From Blautia schinkii (GTDB taxonomy: Bacteria; Bacillota; Clostridia; Lachnospirales; Lachnospiraceae): a DNA stretch of 64,000 nt. This document shows positions 53,940 to 62,067 of this stretch, one piece after another; positions within the stretch are counted from its first letter, which is position 1; the number at the start of each line of letters is the position of its first letter. The notes below the pieces were generated by a model. That model was not told where the DNA came from, did not search any database, and saw only the letters and a program-made list of their open reading frames with translations. Position numbers and translations under genes: made by a program. Where the stretch lies: assembly GCF_013304825.1 (NCBI RefSeq), contig NZ_JAAWUO010000005.1, positions 62,001-126,000 of the forward strand. Direction: 5' to 3'.

Positions 53940-55014
53940 AGTGTATAATTTTTCTGCCGGACCGGCAGTGCTTCCGGAGGAAGTACTCAAAGAAGTAGCT
54001 GATGAGATGATGGACTATAACGGCACTGGAATGTCCGTTATGGAAATGAGTCACAGAAGTGCAGCTTTCCAGGAGATCATTGATACAGCAGAGAAAGATC
54101 TCCGCGAGCTTATGAACATCCCGGATAATTACAAGGTACTTTTCCTCCAGGGAGGAGCATCCCAGCAGTTTGCCATGATCCCGATGAATCTTATGAAAAA
54201 CAAGGTTGCAGATTATATCGTAACAGGTCAGTGGGCAAAGAAAGCTTATCAGGAAGCTCAGAAATACGGAAAAGCAAACAAGATCGCATCTTCTGAGGAT
54301 AAAACCTTCAGTTATATCCCGGACTGCAGTGATCTGCCGATCAGCCCGGATGCAGATTACGTATACATCTGTGAGAACAACACCATTTATGGTACTAAAT
54401 TCAAAAAACTTCCAAACACAAAAGGCAAGACTCTGGTAGCAGACGTATCCTCCTGCTTCCTGTCTGAGCCGGTTGATGTAAGCAAATACGGTATTATTTA
54501 CGGTGGTGTTCAGAAGAACATCGGACCGGCAGGTATGGTTATCGTTATCATCCGTGAGGATCTGATCACAGAGGACGTTCTTCCGGGCACACCGACCATG
54601 CTTACATATAAGACACATGCAGACGCAGGATCTCTTTACAACACACCGAATGCTTACTGCATCTATGTATGCGGAAAAGTATTTAAATGGCTGAAGAAGA
54701 TGGGCGGTCTGGAAGTGATGAAACAGCGCAATGAGGAGAAAGCAAAAATCCTTTATGATTACCTGGATTCCAGCAAACTGTTCAAAGGAACTGTAGTTCC
54801 GGAAGACAGATCTCTTATGAACGTTCCGTTTGTAACAGGAGACAAGGAAATGGATGCGAAGTTTGTCAAAGAGGCAACAGAAGCAGGCCTTGTAAACCTG
54901 AAAGGACACCGTACAGTTGGCGGAATGCGTGCCAGCATCTATAATGCTATGCCGAAGGCCGGCGTAGAGGCGCTGGTTGCATTCATGAAAAAATTCGAGG
55001 AGGAAAATGCATAA
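53932..55014 (+). CDS. serC: Phosphoserine aminotransferase
   Basis: A 360-residue PLP enzyme converting 3-phosphohydroxypyruvate to phosphoserine. YNFSAGPAVLPEEVL, MEMSHRS, LQGGASQQFAMIPMN and GGVQKNIGPAG (with the PLP Lys in QKN) are family blocks. It is coupled to ilvB by an 8-bp overlap and to serA by a TAATG overlap. Confidence 0.96.
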   Translation: MSRVYNFSAGPAVLPEEVLKEVADEMMDYNGTGMSVMEMSHRSAAFQEIIDTAEKDLRELMNIPDNYKVLFLQGGASQQFAMIPMNLMKNKVADYIVTGQWAKKAYQEAQKYGKANKIASSEDKTFSYIPDCSDLPISPDADYVYICENNTIYGTKFKKLPNTKGKTLVADVSSCFLSEPVDVSKYGIIYGGVQKNIGPAGMVIVIIREDLITEDVLPGTPTMLTYKTHADAGSLYNTPNAYCIYVCGKVFKWLKKMGGLEVMKQRNEEKAKILYDYLDSSKLFKGTVVPEDRSLMNVPFVTGDKEMDAKFVKEATEAGLVNLKGHRTVGGMRASIYNAMPKAGVEALVAFMKKFEEENA

Positions 55015-56177
55015 TGTTCCAGTATCATTGCCTGAATCCTATTGCTGAGAAGGGACTTAAACTTTTTGGCGACAATTACAAAAAAACAGAGAGTGCAGAT
55101 CAGTGTGATGCTATTCTTGTAAGAAGTGCAAAAATGCACGATATGGAGCTTCCGAAGAGTGTTTGTGCAGTTGCACGTGCAGGTGCAGGTGTCAACAATA
55201 TCCCGGTTAAAGAGTATGCAGAGAAAGGTGTTGTTGTATTCAACACACCTGGAGCAAATGCAAACGGCGTAAAAGAGCTTGTACTTGCAGGTATGCTGCT
55301 TGCATCCAGAGATATCGTTGGCGGCATCGAGTGGGTTGCACAGGAGAAAGATAAAGAGCATATCGGCAAACTTGCCGAGAAGCAGAAAAAACAGTTCGCA
55401 GGCTGCGAGATTAGTGGCAAAAAGCTTGGTATCATCGGTCTTGGAGCAATCGGAGCCATGGTTGCCAATGCAGCATGCGGTCTTGGAATGGAAGTTTATG
55501 GCTATGATCCGTATCTTTCCATCGATGCAGCATGGAACCTTTCCAGAACCATTAAACACAGCAAGAGCCTGGACGAGATTTACAGCCAGTGTGATTATAT
55601 CACCATTCATGTTCCGCTTCTTGACAGTACAAAGAAGATGATCAATAAAGAAGCTTTCGACAAGATGAAGGACGGAGTGGTTCTGCTGAATTTTGCAAGA
55701 GATCTTCTTGTTGATGAGGATGCGCTGATCGAGGCTGTAGAGAGCGGTAAGGTTAAGAAATATGTGACTGACTTTGCCAATGAGACAGTTGCAGGACGCG
55801 AAGGTATTCTGGTAACTCCGCATCTTGGTGCTTCTACTGAGGAGTCTGAGGAGAACTGTGCGGAGATGGCTGTGAAAGAGATCCGTGATTACCTTGAGAA
55901 TGGTAATATCAGGAATTCTGTGAATTATCCGAACTGTGATATGGGTACCTGTGTAGCTGTTGGAAGAATCTCTCTTGCACACAGCAACACACCGAATATG
56001 ATCAGCCAGGTAACCAAGATCCTCGGATCTGAGGGACTGAACATTGCGGATATGACCAATAAGAGTAAAGGGGAGTTTGCTTATACTCTTATTGATCTTG
56101 AGAGTGCGGCTTCTGCGAAAGCACTTGATGAACTCAAGGAGATTGAGGGCATGTACAGGGTGCGTGTTGTTAAGTAA
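55014..56177 (+). CDS. serA: D-3-phosphoglycerate dehydrogenase
   Basis: A 387-residue SerA, first enzyme of serine synthesis. The NAD motif is LGIIGLGAIGAMVANAA; the catalytic Arg, Glu and His are in ARAGAGVNNIP, the DFANETVAG region and TPHLGASTEESEENCA. A C-terminal ACT domain (MISQVTKILGSEGLNIADMT) can bind serine. It is the compact form without the extra allosteric domain. It ends the operon and is followed by two terminators. Confidence 0.95.
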   Translation: MFQYHCLNPIAEKGLKLFGDNYKKTESADQCDAILVRSAKMHDMELPKSVCAVARAGAGVNNIPVKEYAEKGVVVFNTPGANANGVKELVLAGMLLASRDIVGGIEWVAQEKDKEHIGKLAEKQKKQFAGCEISGKKLGIIGLGAIGAMVANAACGLGMEVYGYDPYLSIDAAWNLSRTIKHSKSLDEIYSQCDYITIHVPLLDSTKKMINKEAFDKMKDGVVLLNFARDLLVDEDALIEAVESGKVKKYVTDFANETVAGREGILVTPHLGASTEESEENCAEMAVKEIRDYLENGNIRNSVNYPNCDMGTCVAVGRISLAHSNTPNMISQVTKILGSEGLNIADMTNKSKGEFAYTLIDLESAASAKALDELKEIEGMYRVRVVK

Positions 56178-56211
56178 AGTAACAAGATTTTAGAATGATT
56201 TTTTGAAAAAT

Positions 56212-56252
56212 GCTGTGTTTCGTTTGTGGTGAACGGGATGCAGCGTTTTTTT
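56212..56252 (+). terminator. Terminator of the leuB-serA operon
   Basis: A 13-bp stem rich in G-U pairs (56212-56224 with 56232-56244) and a 7-nt loop, followed by seven T at 56246-56252. Confidence 0.75.
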
Positions 56253-56262
56253 GGAAAAAAAT

Positions 56263-56338
56263 GAAAACCGCAAAGGAGCCGAGAGAAGTATGACTTGTAA
56301 TTCCGAACGTCTTTCTCTCTCGCTCTTTTGCGGTTTTC
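56263..56338. terminator. Long bidirectional hairpin between serA and fructokinase
   Basis: GAAAACCGCAAA at 56263-56274 pairs with its complement ending at 56338, and the inner GAGC/GCTC and GAGAGA/TCTCTC segments extend the stem with a few mismatches. T-rich sequence occurs on both outer sides. It ends the minus-strand kinase and backs up the serA terminator. Confidence 0.75.
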
Positions 56339-56363
56339 CTTAGCTTTTCAAGAACTGATAACT

Positions 56364-57335
56364 CTATTTGCGCAATGCGATGAAGTTAAGAATTTCATCC
56401 TTCTCAGGCATTACACGAAGAGCACCCTTCTTGGTAGTGATAAGAGAAGCTGCTGCATTTGCAAAAGTAAGCAGCTCACAGAGATTCTCATCTGTGAGAT
56501 CCTCAAGCCCGTGCTCCAGCACATAATTCAATGTACTTGCACAGAAAGTATCTCCAGCACCAGTAGTTTCAATCGTATGCTCCTGAAGGAACGGAGCAGC
56601 TTCCACTTTACGTCCGCGATAGTAAGCTCTGCTTCCATCTTTACCCATGGTGATCAGAACAAGCGGAATATGATATTTCTCTTCGATCAGGGCAGCACCC
56701 TTATCATAATCAGTGGTGTCAAAGAGAAATTCCACTTCATTGTCAGAAATCTTCAGAACATCACATCTTTCCATTCCATATTCGATTTCTCTCCGTGCAT
56801 CGTCAAGATCCTTCCAGAGAGGAGGACGAAGATTTGGGTCGAAGGTGATGATACATCCGGCTTCTTTTGCCACATCAAGGGCATAACGGGTAGCTTCACG
56901 AACTCCCTCATGAGTAGAAGAAAGAGTACCGAAATGGAAAATTCTGGAATTGCGGATCAGATCAGCATCCACATCATCCTTGGTAAGCATCATATCAGCA
57001 CCCGGATTACGGTAAAAAGAGAAATCACGATCTCCATCCGGATAAGTATGTACAAAAGCAAGAGTTGTATGCACTTCATCATCCATAACAAGATTTCTGG
57101 TATCGATTCCACATTCTTCGACAGCACTTTTAAGCTGTTTGCCAAACATATCATTACCTACTTTTCCGATAAAGGCAGTCTTTTTACCAAGACGGTTCAG
57201 CATGGCAAGAACATTGCACGGAGCCCCACCAGGATTGGCCTCGAAAGTTGGATTTCCCTGGGAACTTTCGCCGTTTTCTGTAAAGTCGATCAGAAGCTCG
57301 CCGAGAGCTGTTACATCATACAGTCTGTTTTCCAT
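56364..57335 (-). CDS. scrK: PfkB-family carbohydrate kinase, probably fructokinase
   Basis: A 323-residue ribokinase-type kinase. ALGELLIDFTENG, ANPGGAPCNVLAMLNRLG and the catalytic ETTGAGDTFCAS (Asp base) are present. GGAPCN and GELLIDF place it with bacterial fructokinases, phosphorylating fructose at C6. AGGAGG precedes the ATG at 57335. It is monocistronic; a LacI-type palindrome lies 106 bp upstream. No sucrose hydrolase or transporter is next to it. Confidence 0.88.
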   Translation of the reverse strand: MENRLYDVTALGELLIDFTENGESSQGNPTFEANPGGAPCNVLAMLNRLGKKTAFIGKVGNDMFGKQLKSAVEECGIDTRNLVMDDEVHTTLAFVHTYPDGDRDFSFYRNPGADMMLTKDDVDADLIRNSRIFHFGTLSSTHEGVREATRYALDVAKEAGCIITFDPNLRPPLWKDLDDARREIEYGMERCDVLKISDNEVEFLFDTTDYDKGAALIEEKYHIPLVLITMGKDGSRAYYRGRKVEAAPFLQEHTIETTGAGDTFCASTLNYVLEHGLEDLTDENLCELLTFANAAASLITTKKGALRVMPEKDEILNFIALRK

Positions 57336-57440
57336 TTATGTTTCCTCCTGATAATTTTATTATGTGCTTCATATTTCTGGTTCATATTATAATCGCTGAA
57401 AGTGGTTTTGGGAAGAACCAAATTCATTTATTTTCTATTC

Positions 57441-57454
57441 TGTTACCGGTTACT
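57441..57454. promoter_or_regulatory. LacI/CcpA-like operator upstream of the fructokinase gene
   Basis: TGTTACCGGTTACT has the central CG and near-symmetry of LacI-family sites and differs from the catabolite response element consensus at two positions. It lies in the divergent region between the fructokinase and GlgB-like genes and could control either. Confidence 0.4.
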
Positions 57455-57556
57455 TGTATATTTTTTTGCGAAGATTAATGATGGTAATCTTTATTTTTCT
57501 GTAAAAAAGTGATAAACTGAGTCTATAAAACAACAAAAATGACGGAGGAGACGATT

Positions 57557-59956
57557 ATGGCTGATAAAGCGTATGAATATATGGATTGGCCCCGAATCGA
57601 GGCAATTGTTTATGGTGAGGAAGCTGCGCCAAGGGATGTGATGCAGCCCAGGGTGACGGAAGACGGTGTGCTGATCCAGGGATTTTTTCCGGGAACAGAA
57701 GCAGCGGAAGTATTAGTTGGAAAAAAAGTCTATCCAATGACACTGGAAGATGAAGCGGGATATTATGCAGTGATGATCCCTCTGAAAAGAATTCCGGAAT
57801 ATCGCTTCCGCGTAACAAGAGGAAACATGAAGGAAACTTTTTATGATGCATATGAATGTCCTTGCCAGATTACAGAAGAAGAGGAGAAAGCCTTCTGTGC
57901 AGGTGTTTATTACAAAGCTTATCAGAAGCTGGGTGCGCATCCTGGGAACTGCGGTGGTGTACAGGGAACCTATTTTGCTGTCTGGGCACCGAATGCGATA
58001 CGTGTCAGTGTAGTGGGAGATTTTGACAGATGGGATGGACGGCGTCTGCCAATGCACCGCATGCCAATGTCAGGTATCTTTGAACTGTTTGTTCCGGGAG
58101 TGAAGGCAGGAAGTGCTTATCAATATGAGATCAAAGTCAAAGGAGGGAATATCCGGCGAAAATCAGATCCCTATGGAAACGGTACGCAGGAACCGCCTTC
58201 CGTGATCTCCGTTGTGACAGAGCTGGGAGATTTTTCCTGGCAGGATGATGTGTGGATGAAGGAACGTGTAAAATATGAAAGCCGCGAAATTCCGGTATCT
58301 GTTTATGAGACAGATATCACTGCATGGAAAAATAACATTGATTTTGTAAATTTCGTAAAAGAAACCGGCTATACACATGTGGAATTACATCCGGTCATGG
58401 AATATCTGGATCAGAAATCAGGTGGTTATTCTACTTCTGCATACTATTCTGTGACAACACGTTTTGGTACAGTAGAGGATTTCCGCGTACTTGTGGAGGA
58501 ACTCCATCAGGCCGGGATCGGTGTGATACTTGACTGGGCACCTGCACAGTTCCCGCGTTTTGATGCAGGACTTGAGAAGTTTGACGGAACACCGCTTTAT
58601 GAAGTGCAGGATCCGGCTATGGCTGTGCATCCGATGTGGGGAACCATGCTTTATAATTACGGAAGCCCGATGGTGAGAAATTTTCTGCTGTCCAATGCGT
58701 TTTTCTGGCTGGATGAATTTCATGTGGACGGATTCCGTCTGGATGATGTGGATGCCATGCTGTATCTGGATTTCGGAAGGGAGGCAGGCCAGTGGACTCC
58801 TAATATCTATGGTTCCGGTGAGAATCTTCAGGCACTGGAATTTATCAAGCATCTGAATTCCATTGTAAAGAAACGGAATCCGGGGGTTCTTATGATCGCT
58901 CAGGAGGATGGTTTATGGCCGCAGCTTACAGACAGTGTGGAGAATGATCATCCTGGCTTTGATTATAAATGGAGCGGTGGATGGACAAGGGATCTTCTCA
59001 CATATATGGAAACAGAGCCTGTGAGGAGACATGAGCATTATGACCAGATGACTCTTTCCATGATGTATGCCTACAGTGAACATTATGTACTTACCCTGGG
59101 AAAAAGGGACGTAGGTACTACCGCTGAATTTCTGGAAAAACTTCCGGGAACTCTGAAAGAGAAAAACGCACAGCTACGTGAAGCATATGCTTATCTTATC
59201 CTTCATCCGGGAATAAAGATGACTGCACCGGATTCTGATATCCAGCCGGAGCTGAAAGAGTACATTCATGATCTGAATGAGCTTTACAGAACAAATCCAG
59301 CACTGTATGCAATGGATGGTAATTCTGACGGTTTTGAATGGATCCGGTTTACAGATTCTGATGAGAATATCGTTGCATTTTTGAGAAAAACAGAGAAGCC
59401 GGAGGAAACCCTTCTTGCAGTGTGCAATTTCTCACCGGTTTCCTACGACAGCTATCAGGTGGGAGTTCCTTTTAAAGGAAAATATAAGGAAATCTTAAAC
59501 AGCGATAGCGGAAAATATGGCGGCAAGGGTGTGGTAAATGTCAGGGCAAAGTCTTGTGCAGATACAGAATGTGACAACCGTGAATATTCTCTGAAACTGA
59601 AACTTCCGGCATATGGTGTGGCTGTATTCATCTGTACACCTGAGAAGAAAACAGTGCAGAGAAAAACATCAAAAGCACCAAAACACACAAAAGAAGATAA
59701 AAAAATTGTAAAGACTGCATCCGGAAAAAGCAGAACAACAAAGAGATCCAATGCAAAAATACCGAAATCCAGATCAAAAGCATCAGTTCCGAAAATCCCG
59801 GAAAGAAATATGAAGCAGAAAGCAGATATGAGATCAGCGGAGAAAACGGCAGAAAAAACAGTAACCAGTGCAGTGAAAAGAGTCAGGGAAACAGCAGCAG
59901 AAACAACATCAGCAGTAAAAGATGCAGTAAAGAAAGTAACCTCCAGAAAGAAATGA
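57557..59956 (+). CDS. GlgB-like GH13 protein with degenerate active site and basic tail
   Basis: A 799-residue protein with the plan of a 1,4-alpha-glucan branching enzyme: N-terminal CBM48-like part (GTYFAVWAPNAIRVSVVGDF, near 135), GH13 barrel (about 240-600) and C-terminal beta domain. The nucleophile Asp396 and Arg394 (DGFRLDDVDAMLY) remain. In E. coli GlgB terms, His340 is Gln331 (DWAPAQFP), His525-Asp526 are Lys516-Arg517 (LTLGKRDVG), and the acid Glu458 is probably Gln449 (MIAQEDG). This predicts no branching activity. From about residue 697 the protein ends in 100 residues rich in Lys, Thr, Ala, Ser and Arg. ATG 57557 has GGAGGAG 7 nt ahead. Role unknown. Confidence 0.85.
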   Translation: MADKAYEYMDWPRIEAIVYGEEAAPRDVMQPRVTEDGVLIQGFFPGTEAAEVLVGKKVYPMTLEDEAGYYAVMIPLKRIPEYRFRVTRGNMKETFYDAYECPCQITEEEEKAFCAGVYYKAYQKLGAHPGNCGGVQGTYFAVWAPNAIRVSVVGDFDRWDGRRLPMHRMPMSGIFELFVPGVKAGSAYQYEIKVKGGNIRRKSDPYGNGTQEPPSVISVVTELGDFSWQDDVWMKERVKYESREIPVSVYETDITAWKNNIDFVNFVKETGYTHVELHPVMEYLDQKSGGYSTSAYYSVTTRFGTVEDFRVLVEELHQAGIGVILDWAPAQFPRFDAGLEKFDGTPLYEVQDPAMAVHPMWGTMLYNYGSPMVRNFLLSNAFFWLDEFHVDGFRLDDVDAMLYLDFGREAGQWTPNIYGSGENLQALEFIKHLNSIVKKRNPGVLMIAQEDGLWPQLTDSVENDHPGFDYKWSGGWTRDLLTYMETEPVRRHEHYDQMTLSMMYAYSEHYVLTLGKRDVGTTAEFLEKLPGTLKEKNAQLREAYAYLILHPGIKMTAPDSDIQPELKEYIHDLNELYRTNPALYAMDGNSDGFEWIRFTDSDENIVAFLRKTEKPEETLLAVCNFSPVSYDSYQVGVPFKGKYKEILNSDSGKYGGKGVVNVRAKSCADTECDNREYSLKLKLPAYGVAVFICTPEKKTVQRKTSKAPKHTKEDKKIVKTASGKSRTTKRSNAKIPKSRSKASVPKIPERNMKQKADMRSAEKTAEKTVTSAVKRVRETAAETTSAVKDAVKKVTSRKK

Positions 59957-59991
59957 TGGCGAAATAATCTGGCAAGATTCTGGAAAAACAC

Positions 59992-60019
59992 TTGCATTTT
60001 TTATAAAATCAGGTATAAT
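59992..60019 (+). promoter_or_regulatory. Promoter of the tRNA-Thr gene
   Basis: TTGCAT (59992-59997), 16-bp spacer, TATAAT (60014-60019). Confidence 0.75.
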
Positions 60020-60039
60020 ATCAGTTGTGTTTATCACAG

Positions 60040-60112
60040 GCTGGAATAGCTCAGTCGGTAGAGCACTTCACTCGTAATGAAGGGGTCGTGAGTTCGAGTC
60101 TCATTTCCAGCT
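60040..60112 (+). tRNA. tRNA-Thr (CGT anticodon)
   Basis: A 73-nt cloverleaf without encoded CCA. Acceptor GCTGGAA (60040-60046) pairs with TTCCAGC (60105-60111). The D arm is GCTC-AGTCGGTA-GAGC, the anticodon arm CTTCA-CTCGTAA-TGAAG gives anticodon CGT, and the T arm has TTCGAGT. It reads ACG codons. It has its own promoter and terminator. Confidence 0.95.
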
Positions 60113-60127
60113 TAACTGATAGGAGAT

Positions 60128-60165
60128 CCGGTATCTTTGAGAAAGTCAGGGATACCGGGTTTTTC
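60128..60165 (+). terminator. Terminator of the tRNA gene
   Basis: CCGGTATC (60128-60135) pairs with GATACCGG (60151-60158), followed by GTTTTTC. Confidence 0.85.
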
Positions 60166-60201
60166 GTATAAAAAGAAGAAGTAAATCCTTGATCTTTGGG
60201 G

Positions 60202-60230
60202 TTGACATTGTCGGGATTTTCGCCTAAAAT
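60202..60230 (+). promoter_or_regulatory. Promoter of the T-box/proS unit
   Basis: TTGACA (60202-60207), 17-bp spacer, TAAAAT (60225-60230). Confidence 0.85.
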
Positions 60231-60236
60231 GGACGA

Positions 60237-60492
60237 AGATACGGCGATGATGAGAATAGTACACAGGGATATGTCGCAGAGAGGGATTCCCAGCTGATGA
60301 GAGTCAGATGGTGGTGTGAGAGTCCTGTCAGGTTAACTGTGGAACCGGCCTCGGAGCTCTGCGTGATTGAAGCGTGGCGTGTGTTTCCGGCGTTAACGGG
60401 TATTGAGAGAGCAGCTTTTTCGGCTGTTAACTGGGGTGGTACCGCCGAAGTCATTCGGTCCCTTGTGAGGGATTCGGAGGGCTTATTTTTTT
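60237..60492 (+). promoter_or_regulatory. Proline-specific T-box leader of proS
   Basis: The leader shows the T-box plan. In stem I, AGTA (60258-60261) and CACAG (60262-60266) face CTGTG (60337-60341) and GAA (60342-60344), so the specifier triplet is CCG at 60345-60347, a proline codon. The antiterminator T-box is GGTGGTACC (60435-60443), whose TGGT bulge pairs with the ACCA end of uncharged tRNA. The terminator stem runs from AAGTC (60448-60452) to GGGCTT, then ATTTTTTT (60485-60492). Uncharged tRNA-Pro would allow transcription into proS. Confidence 0.92.
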
Positions 60493-60623
60493 GTCCGTAA
60501 AACGGGACTGTGATATGATGTACGGTTTATGGGATGGAAGAGTGGCCGGATGGATTCCGGATTATTGGCGGCTGGGCAGCAGTCGGCGATTTGTTTTAGA
60601 TCACAAGAAAAAGGAGATTTATC

Positions 60624-62063
60624 ATGGCAAAAGAAAAGAAATTAGTACAGGCCATCACGTCTATGGATGAGGATTTTGCTCAGTGGTATACAGACGTTGT
60701 TAAGAAGGCTGAGCTTTGCGGCTATACAAGTGTTAAAGGATGTATGGCGATCAAACCGGCAGGTTATGCGATCTGGGAGAATATCCAGCATGAGCTTGAC
60801 CGCAGATTTAAAGAAACCGGCGTAGAGAATGTTTACATGCCGATCTTTATCCCGGAGTCTCTTCTTGATAAAGAAAAGGATCATGTAGAAGGTTTTGCTC
60901 CGGAGGTTGCATGGGTTACTCATGGCGGTCTTGATCCGCTTCAGGAGAGACTTTGTGTGCGTCCGACTTCTGAGACTCTGTTCTGCGATTTCTATCAGAA
61001 AGAAATCCAGTCCCACAGAGATCTTCCGAAGGTATATAATCAGTGGTGCTCTGTTGTCCGCTGGGAGAAAACAACACGTCCGTTCCTTCGTTCCAGAGAG
61101 TTTCTGTGGCAGGAAGGACATACAGCACATGCAACAGCTGAGGAAGCTGAACAGCGTACCATCCAGATGCTGAATATCTATGCAGATTTCTGTGAGGAAG
61201 TTCTCGCAATTCCGGTTATCAAAGGCCAGAAGACAGATAAAGAGAAATTTGCAGGTGCTGAGGCTACTTATACTATTGAGTCCCTGATGCACGATGGAAA
61301 AGCTCTTCAGTCCGGTACAAGCCATAACTTCGGAGATGGTTTTGCGAAAGCATTCGGAATCCAGTACACAGATAAAGACAACACACTGAAATATGTTCAC
61401 CAGACATCCTGGGGAATGACAACACGTATGATCGGTGCCATCATCATGGTACACGGCGATAACAGCGGTCTTGTTCTTCCTCCGAGAATTGCTCCGGTGC
61501 AGACTGTGATCATTCCGATCCAGCAGCGTAAAGAGGGCGTTATGGAGAAAGCCGATGAGCTTCTTGCAGCACTGAAAGCAGCAGGAATCCGTGCAAAAGT
61601 TGACGCTACAGACAAGAGCCCGGGATTCAAATTCGCTGAGCAGGAGATGCGTGGTATTCCGATTCGTGTTGAGTGCGGACCGAAAGATATTGAGAACGGT
61701 CAGGCAGTTCTCTGCAGAAGAGATACCCGTGAGAAATATACAGTATCCTTCGAGGAGCTTGCAGATAAGGTAAAAGAGCTTCTGGATACTATTCAGCATG
61801 ATATGCTGGAGCGCGCACGTGCACACAGAGAGTCACATACTTACGTAGCAAAGAATTATGAAGAGTTCGGCGAGATCATCAACAGCAAGCCAGGCTTTAT
61901 CAAAGCTATGTGGTGCGGCGACCGTGCATGCGAGGACAAGATCAAAGAAGATTTCCAGGCAACATCCAGATGTATGCCATTTGAGCAGGAGCAGTTAAGC
62001 GATGTTTGCGTATGCTGCGGAAAACCGGCTAAGAAGATGGTTTACTGGGGACGTGCATATTAA
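60624..62063 (+). CDS. proS: Prolyl-tRNA synthetase, eukaryote/archaeon-like type
   Basis: A 479-residue class II synthetase. Motif 2 is [19 protein letters not shown] and motif 3 lies in [14 protein letters not shown]. There is no large editing insertion between motifs 2 and 3, so it belongs to the shorter ProS type 3 found in archaea, eukaryotes and some Firmicutes. A C-terminal zinc-binding part ([33 protein letters not shown]) is present and ends in the typical Tyr. AAAGGAG precedes ATG 60624. Expression is under the proline T-box. Confidence 0.96.
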   Translation: MAKEKKLVQAITSMDEDFAQWYTDVVKKAELCGYTSVKGCMAIKPAGYAIWENIQHELDRRFKETGVENVYMPIFIPESLLDKEKDHVEGFAPEVAWVTHGGLDPLQERLCVRPTSETLFCDFYQKEIQSHRDLPKVYNQWCSVVRWEKTTRPFLRSREFLWQEGHTAHATAEEAEQRTIQMLNIYADFCEEVLAIPVIKGQKTDKEKFAGAEATYTIESLMHDGKALQSGTSHNFGDGFAKAFGIQYTDKDNTLKYVHQTSWGMTTRMIGAIIMVHGDNSGLVLPPRIAPVQTVIIPIQQRKEGVMEKADELLAALKAAGIRAKVDATDKSPGFKFAEQEMRGIPIRVECGPKDIENGQAVLCRRDTREKYTVSFEELADKVKELLDTIQHDMLERARAHRESHTYVAKNYEEFGEIINSKPGFIKAMWCGDRACEDKIKEDFQATSRCMPFEQEQLSDVCVCCGKPAKKMVYWGRAY

Positions 62064-62067
62064 ATTT

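Noticed and set aside
56328-57392. A 354-codon open frame opposite the fructokinase gene
   Set aside because: It covers the terminator and runs antisense to a clear PfkB kinase.
60297-60500. A short open frame inside the proS leader
   Set aside because: It lies across T-box structure and has no ribosome site.
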